From assembly GCA_009760855.2 (NCBI GenBank), contig WPIO01000007.1, forward strand, positions 8,509,001 through 8,573,000: DNA of 64,000 bases, written 5' to 3'. The stretch's first letter is position 1. Every line of letters begins with the position of its first letter. Shown here piece by piece: positions 58,667 to 64,000 of this stretch. The stretch comes from Cristatella mucedo. Lineage: Eukaryota > Bryozoa > Phylactolaemata > Cristatellidae. The notes under the pieces are model-generated. The model worked only from the letters and a program-made list of their open reading frames with translations, searched no databases and was not told the DNA's origin. Both the position numbers and the translations under genes were made by a program.

Positions 58667-58806
58667 GACCTGGTTTGGGTCTAGCAGTTAAGGTGCTCGC
58701 CCCGACAAAGGTCAGACTGAGGTCGTGGGCTCGAGCCCCGAGGCATATGTGAAGCGCCTGAGTAGAGATTAAGTTCTCTTGGGGCGCTATATAAATGAAT
58801 TATATT
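58667..58806 (+). mobile_element. SINE-2, best-preserved copy
   Basis: 'tagcagttaaggtgctcgcccc', 'gaggtcgtgggctcgagccccg', 'tgtgaagcgcctgagtagag', 'attaagttctcttggggcgc' and 'aatgaatta'. The last part equals the LINE-A 3' end in order and wording. Confidence 0.85.
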
Positions 58807-58849
58807 TTATTCTCATCGTGTAAAATACACTGTATTATTATTATCATTT

Positions 58850-59200
58850 TTATTATTACTATGCTCTCGCACCTAAACAAAACTGGCTCCCCATTAAGTG
58901 GCACATCTACTTCAACGTCCATCTTTTACTCAAGGTCTCTTAATTAGCCCGCGCTGGCTAACCCATCTGAGCTACTCACTCCTCGGTTACTCCATCACAC
59001 CACACGCTTCTCACACTCTGGTCGTTCAGCTGAGCCTTTAACCAATCTCAGATCCTTTGTTGGAGACCGTGCCTTCAGCTCCCATGTGTCAGAAGCCTGG
59101 AGCTCTGCCGACAGACATCACAATGTCTCCTGATTTAATAATACTCAAAGCAAAAGTAAAAGCCTGCTTGTTTTTCAAAGCATAATCGTCCACTAAAACC
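58850..59200 (+). mobile_element. LINE RT-end fragment, old
   Basis: 'ctggctccccattaagtggcac', then 'tcctttgttggagaccgtgcct' follows the LINE-A RT C-terminal order with many changes. Confidence 0.55.
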
Positions 59201-59389
59201 ATTTTCCATGTACTTATGGATTCTGCAATTGTTAGTTCTATAATCGTTTTTGCCTAACCTAATCGTGCTGCTTAAACTTCCAAGTGTGATGGACACTGGC
59301 GTGCCAACTTCAGCATCGACCTAAATACACCTCTCCCACTGTTTCTCGAAACCCATTGGTGGGTTGAGCCCACCAGTATATTAGAAATG

Positions 59390-59520
59390 ATAATAATAAT
59401 AATTTATTTGATAAAGCACCCTCAGAGAACTTAATCTCTTTCTAGGCGCTTTACATTTGTTGCAAAGGGAAATGCAATTAAATGGTAAGTAAAATCATGC
59501 TTGAAAAACAAACAAAATGA
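59390..59520 (-). mobile_element. LINE-A 3' terminus
   Basis: 'taataataataatttatttg', 'gcaccctcagagaacttaatc', 'tctaggcgctttacatttg'. Confidence 0.85.
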
Positions 59521-60952
59521 ATAAAGAAAAGAAGGAAGACTAGAGCTGGCATTGTTATCCAAGAGCAGGGATCTTAAGTGTCTCAAAGCTGAATCCAAAA
59601 CCAGAAGGTTTCACTTAAATAGAAAACTTGCTACCTTCACATGGTCGGATGTTAGTGAGTGAAATAGTCATACGGCTCCACTAATCCCAATGTCAGAAGC
59701 CTTCTTGCTAATATATTTACACAAATATGTTGGTCTGCTAAAGTATGCATAGCGCTAACCAGTCCAGCCCATCCAAAGCATTAGGACATTAATTTAGATG
59801 TCTTAGGTCAATAGGAATTACCTCTTAATCATCATTATCATTGTTCTTATTTTCTAATATGCTATGGATATCCTAATAGGCAAATGATTATAGATACCCT
59901 AACCCCTATAACTCAGAGGTATTCCTTCCGGTGTTCAATAAAGCAAATGCCAGGGTAGGTGACTCTAGCCTTTAGCCTTTGGATGCTTGTCGAAAGCAGA
60001 CTTTCCTGAGACCTTGGACTGAGCAAACTAGCCTAAAGTGTGTAGCAGAACAAACGATCTCTCCCTCACAGACTACATTTAAATAATGGGCAGAAATCCC
60101 TTGCTAAGCATTTTGAAAGATGTCGCGACTGCTAGTAAGGATTGAGTAGCAGCATGCAAGTTAGAATTTAAGGTGCTCCACCACGCAAAGTTCATCATCA
60201 TCTTCGTCGTCGTCGGCAGTGGTGGCAGCAGCAGCAGCATCAGTGGACAACAGTACATAGATCAGCAGACGTGGAGACAAGAGATGTCTTATACACAAGC
60301 ACAGCAGTAGAGTTGGGCACATAAAAGAGGATAACAATATAAACAGTTAGCACAGAGATAGGATGTCCGAACACTTTTAAGGTGTGCTAAACTTCGAGGT
60401 AAAGCAAAGAGTTGGTGCAGCGCAGATGCATAATAATAATGACAGTCATGTATCAAGAAAATAATAAGCACAAGTCGTTGCACAGCACTCTGGTAGAACC
60501 AAATCTCTATCCAGGAGCTGTACAGCTCGCCGCAAGAGAAGTATCATTCTGTGTGCTCACAATGCAGGTGGCACCGTAATGACCTTAAAAAAAGATGCAG
60601 TTGCATTTTCTTTCAATAACACATTTCACTGCACCGGAGTAGACCCGTTGAACTAATGCTGGAACCAGTCGTAAAAAAAAAGCAACGAATACAGCATGCG
60701 GTTTGCCAAACTGCCACAGTGACATAAATGTCAAAGTGCTGGCAACAGCTTCTACATGATAAAGAATGCTGCCCGACGGTCACAGCATACTAAACGATAA
60801 GCATCCTGTCAATGGGAAAGCATGCTTCAGGCAACCTAGCTGGCTTGTTATAGGCAACTTGGAATGTATATGACAGGTACCCCTTTAGCAGCAGCAGGCA
60901 ACAAACGACAGCAGTTTAACAGTGCTCAGGTGGAAGTGGTGGGGGTGCTTAC
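59521..60952. other. Intron, no recognised feature
   Basis: A short (gca)-rich stretch (60209-60240) is the only pattern noted. Confidence 0.4.
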
Positions 60953-61045
60953 CACCAGCACCTGCTCCTGGGCTGGCAAGGAGAGTGACTTGCACGGGAA
61001 CCTTGTTGATTGCATGCTTCGGTTGCTGCAACACATGTTCGGCAT
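60953..61045 (-). CDS. Multi-RRM gene exon 2 (RRM-a second half)
   Basis: 31 codons. The acceptor 'gttcatttcag' and donor 'gtaagc' are both strong. It reads 'AEHVLQQPKHAINKVPVQVT', helix 2 plus strand 4, then a Gly/Ala-rich linker. Confidence 0.75.
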
Positions 61046-61174
61046 CTGAAATGAACAACCTTCACCAAGACGGTGTTCGACGATGCACACCAGCAGGCCA
61101 ATCTGCCTATCTACTACTGAGGCATCAGCTAGCTCAGGCTCAATAGATCAACAAGAAACAGCATGCCCACCAGG

Positions 61175-61177
<3 letters not shown>

Positions 61178-61267
<90 letters not shown>

Positions 61268-61275
61268 GTGTGCGC
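61178..61275 (+). repeat. (GT)n microsatellite, about 95 bp
   Basis: gt dinucleotide with one 'gcgtgtgtgtgcgcgc' end. Confidence 0.98.
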
Positions 61276-61899
61276 GCCTCAAGGGCATGGGTTTCAAAGT
61301 GCACCAAAGGATCACGTGACTTGGGCAGAATTGGGTAAATTGACAGGTTCTTACTCACTGAAAGTTGTATGGACAGCCAGTGTACACCTAAAAATACACC
61401 AGTTGAGGCTAGCTGTCGACTACTGCAAGAAACAGAAACTAAACCGTGGCATCGACCCGGTGGAAGCCCACCGGATTAGCCTAAATTTCACCGACCCACA
61501 ACGACACGGCGCTCGTACTGTACTAACATCTGGCTTGACAGTCAAAGGAAAGAAGCACTATAATCATGTCCCAAAAAACACTGTACATACAACGGAAGAA
61601 AACAACAGACTGCTTAAAAAGGCCTTTTTTAGTTTACAAGTGATAGTCTGGCATCCATTTACGACTGAGCAACTTTTATTTACAAAGTCTGCCAGCAAAA
61701 CATTGCTCTGTCGTCACTAGATTCACAGATATGCATATTATTGATCTGTGTACTACTTCCGGTGTATGTCTTACAAAATATTTTGTTTACCAAGTTCCAG
61801 TCATTTATTAATCGCCAGAACTTATGATTGCATTTATCAGCTGCTTGTCTTTAAATAGACAAACTTCCAAAAACTTGTAAATGTTGAACCCTTTTCCCA

Positions 61900-62090
61900 T
61901 CAGGGCCTGACGACTCTTTGGCTCCGGCCTACCTCTGGAAAATAACAACTTCTTAGGCTGCGCATACTACCCACTAGCTACTGTGACTTAAGTCGTGCAC
62001 TTGTGCCTCTAAACAACCTCGAATTTGGAGACCGTACCTTCACTTCGCATACGCCCTAAGCCTGTTCAGCTCTACTCTAAGCCCGGCTGC
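61900..62090 (+). mobile_element. LINE RT-end fragment, old
   Basis: 'tttggctccggcctacctctgg', then 'ttggagaccgtaccttcacttcgc' match the LINE-A RT C-terminal order. Confidence 0.55.
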
Positions 62091-62494
62091 AACAAAAAAA
62101 ATCCCAAAGCTTCTCAGGAAGTCGCGCTACTGACAGGTTTCTGTAGCTTTATCTAGAGAGGCATGCCGAGGGCCACAGTCCACTTCAGCCTCTAAACAGC
62201 ATCTGATAAGCCCAAAGCTCCAATGAATGCGCGGCGCACGGCACGTCTCTGTAGTCCTGTCTAATGTGGAGACAGACTCTGCTGCTTTGAATGGAAGGTG
62301 CATACAACTGTTTTAAACCTGGTAGACCTTCCCTTGGAGCGTGGTGGTGCCCAGCTGGTTGGGGGGGAACTAAGATCTTAGACAGGCCTAAATGAACTTG
62401 CCGAGCAGCACCGCTGGTCGATGCACAGCTCCTGGAGCAGTTGCTAAGGAGGAGCTAAAGCCTGCTTAGCTTGCCACCTGCCCATGACCCATGC

Positions 62495-62625
62495 TGAGAA
62501 AAGGAAGAGAAATGGAGGGAAGGGAATGGAGAAGGAGGAAGGGACAGAAGGGAATGGACCAGGAGTAAAAAGGGGAGGGGGCTGAGAGGGAAAGGCAAGG
62601 GAGAGAAGGGAGAGAGTGAGATCAT
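62495..62625. repeat. Purine-rich (GGGA/GGAA) tract
   Basis: About 130 bases almost free of pyrimidines on the plus strand, which is the pyrimidine-rich side of the intron just after exon 1. Confidence 0.8.
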
Positions 62626-62728
62626 ATATATCAACAGAGAGCTGCCAGTTACATGACCAACCGCTGAAGGATTACGGCAGTAAAGATCGTCCAGCTCACT
62701 CGCTACAACAGACCTGTATGCACAATAC

Positions 62729-62884
62729 CTTTTTGGTTGGAGAACCGAAGCAGCGCAGTTTGGCATTCCTCATTGTAATCCACTTCCGGCTGCACTCCGC
62801 CAGCTTGTTTCTTGAAGTACAGTTCGAGGTGCTTCTTCACAGTTCCCGGTGGAATGCCAGTTACACTAATGCATGCAGCAGCCC
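62729..62884 (-). CDS. Multi-RRM gene exon 1 (RRM-a first half)
   Basis: 52 codons. The acceptor is 'ttaatttag' above 62884, the donor 'gtattg' below 62729. It encodes strand 1 'ISVTGIPPGTVKKHLELYF' and strand 3 'TALLRFSNQK'. It is closest in wording to the exon at 55184. Further exons probably lie to the right of it. Confidence 0.75.
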
Positions 62885-64000
62885 CTAAATTAACATGGAC
62901 ATAAACAATGTCACCAGGAAAGTGACAGTTCGGCTGGAAAAAAAAGCTGCAGCATGAATGAGTTATAAGAAGACAGCCTCAGGAATGGTTATGAAATTTG
63001 CCGATCGCAGAGCAGTACTTCTTAGGCATGCCTAACAGAAGAGCAGCTAGACTCTGTCTCGAAAAGAGAAGAAGGACGGCACACAAGCAAAAAAAGCAAC
63101 ATTTCACCTCATCAGCTACTTACTATCAAAAAGCGCAAAACACTAGACTGACAATCTCTAGTAATGTCGAGCATAACCTGAGCATTAGTGCTTCACAAAC
63201 ATTCCCTGGCAGGTGTACTCACTAAGCATGAAAGATATTTTGGCCCATTCTCAGATGCAAAACTGTTGCCGGAAGTAGTAACTAGCACTATGGCTGATGA
63301 AGCAACACCAGGAACTTTCTTAGCTAATGGTACAACAGAGCCAGGCTGCGGTGCAATAGAAGCAGCCTGCCAACGGCAATCGTGAAGCTGTGAGCTCACT
63401 TCCTGCCAGATGGTCACCTTTAGCAGCTAACAGCAGTCAGGGGTCAAGATGCACGCCACACTAAACTATTTACAGGAATTCAGGAGAGGCAGCCAGCAGT
63501 CATTGGGAAGAGTGAGGGCTGCATTTGTTCATTTGAGTCCCGTGACACATGCCAATAAGTGGACATAGCGGACATCAGCACATCAGTGTATAAGTAAACT
63601 ATGCCTAGCTCCCAGGTCCCTTGTATGGGGTAAAACCCCTAAGGAGAGACCGCTTGAAGACTGTAGCCAGTGGCTTTCGAGTCCTTGTGGCGCAGCCAGG
63701 GCAGCGCTGCTCTGATGGCCGCTGCTCGAAGCACAACTAATTAATCAACACATTAAAACAAAACAAAGATTGGCTGATTTAACAGCCATACATAGCAGAA
63801 AATGGGCCTTAACGGCTATCACCTCGCTTGCCGTGGGCAAAAAAGGATTGCATGTTGCAGGACTCGAAACCAAGACCCAGAACAAACGGTGCAAGCACCT
63901 TATCTCTTGGCTAGGACTCAGGGGGATCACTGGGCAGGACAGTCGCAGAGCTCGAGAACGACTGTCTGCTGCAAAACGTATTTTGTTTTCAGAGGCGCCG
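62885..64000. other. Upstream of exon 1; SINE-1 at 63765-63925
   Basis: A reverse-complement SINE-1 ('catagcagaaaatgggcc', 'gcaggactcgaaacc') lies at 63765-63925. A further RRM-tail-like reading ('KGDHLAGSELTASRLPL') occurs on the minus strand near 63430-63370 after a 'tgttag' acceptor, but no donor keeps phase, so no exon is called. Confidence 0.4.

Larger units (their letters stand above)
24712..62884 (-). other. Gene span: long multi-RRM gene of PARP14 / NMI-IFP35 (NID) type
   Basis: Thirteen exons between these limits, plus a possible fourteenth at 11253-11366, form one chain on the minus strand. Each is flanked by an AG acceptor with a pyrimidine tract and a GT (one GC) donor. Every junction is phase 1 and each length is a multiple of 3. 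Read in order they give alternating RRM first halves (strand 1, helix 1, strands 2-3) and second halves (helix 2, strand 4), nine units in all (a-i). Motifs such as 'VTGIPPGT', 'LQLYFE' and 'SGGGEI' are typical of the divergent RRM/NID domains of PARP14, PARP10, NMI, IFP35 and RBM43, proteins of innate antiviral signalling. No start, stop, macro, WWE or PARP domain is in view. Exon-intron structure is deduced by eye; no transcript was available. Confidence 0.75.

Noticed and set aside
60209-60240. CRISPR-like or coding repeat
   Set aside because: Short gca/gtc triplet run only; no spacers or frame support. No CRISPR array was seen anywhere in the window.
61140-61720. 185-codon plus ORF and 72-codon minus ORF
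   Set aside because: Mostly (GT)n repeat; the part after the repeat has no motif and opposes the direction of the RRM gene.
63236-63436. Possible exon upstream of exon 1
   Set aside because: RRM-tail-like start, but the frame meets a stop before any phase-1 donor; two frames would be needed.

Overview
The window is eukaryotic nuclear DNA, almost certainly from an invertebrate metazoan. It has spliced genes with introns of 0.1-13 kb, dense CR1/L2-group LINEs, tRNA-derived SINEs, solo LTRs, DNA-transposon remnants and long dinucleotide microsatellites. The lineage cannot be fixed from sequence alone. Nothing looks bacterial.

Region 1 (1 to about 5100) is the left-edge remnant of a large-DNA-virus-like or Maverick/adintovirus-like endogenous element. 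Two tail-fibre-like genes lie on the minus strand, built from repeats of an 'MNGN-I--L--P----DAV--KY' type. Short genes on the plus strand include two copies of a small basic domain, a hydrophobic plus coiled-coil protein and a parvovirus-VP1-type phospholipase-A2-like protein. An HNH/AP2-type endonuclease lies on the minus strand. Genes are packed with gaps of a few bases, and most are broken by frameshifts, stops or a LINE insertion. No integrase, polymerase, capsid protein or protease is seen; they may lie to the left of the window.

Region 2 (about 5.1-24 kb) is mostly repeats: LINE fragments of at least two families, two solo LTRs with perfect 5-bp target duplications, a TIR transposon with ends of about 58 bp, minisatellite and microsatellite tracts, a GC-rich island at 6.3-6.6 kb, and a repeat family present at 8.4-9.1 and 22.7-23.4 kb.

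Region 3 (about 24.7-62.9 kb, minus strand, with a possible last exon at 11.25-11.37 kb) is one very long gene. I could assemble 14 internal exons. All are flanked by splice signals, all use phase-1 junctions on both sides, and all are multiples of 3 (778 codons in total). They encode nine consecutive RRM/NID-like units of the PARP14 / NMI-IFP35 type, with hallmarks such as 'VTGIPPGT', 'LQLYFE' and 'SGGGEI'. Neither end of the gene is in view, so whether it carries macro, WWE or PARP domains is unknown. Its introns hold nearly all the remaining LINEs and SINEs, including a LINE nested in another LINE with an 8-bp target duplication. One RRM-tail exon is present in two 100% identical copies 41 kb apart (52332-52445 and 11253-11366), and each sits where the exon chain needs a tail.

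The mobile elements form a system. LINE-A encodes endonuclease and reverse transcriptase and has a conserved 3' end (a possible GCGCC...GGGCGC hairpin followed by ATT repeats). A tRNA-derived SINE carries the same 3' end, which suggests LINE-A mobilises it.
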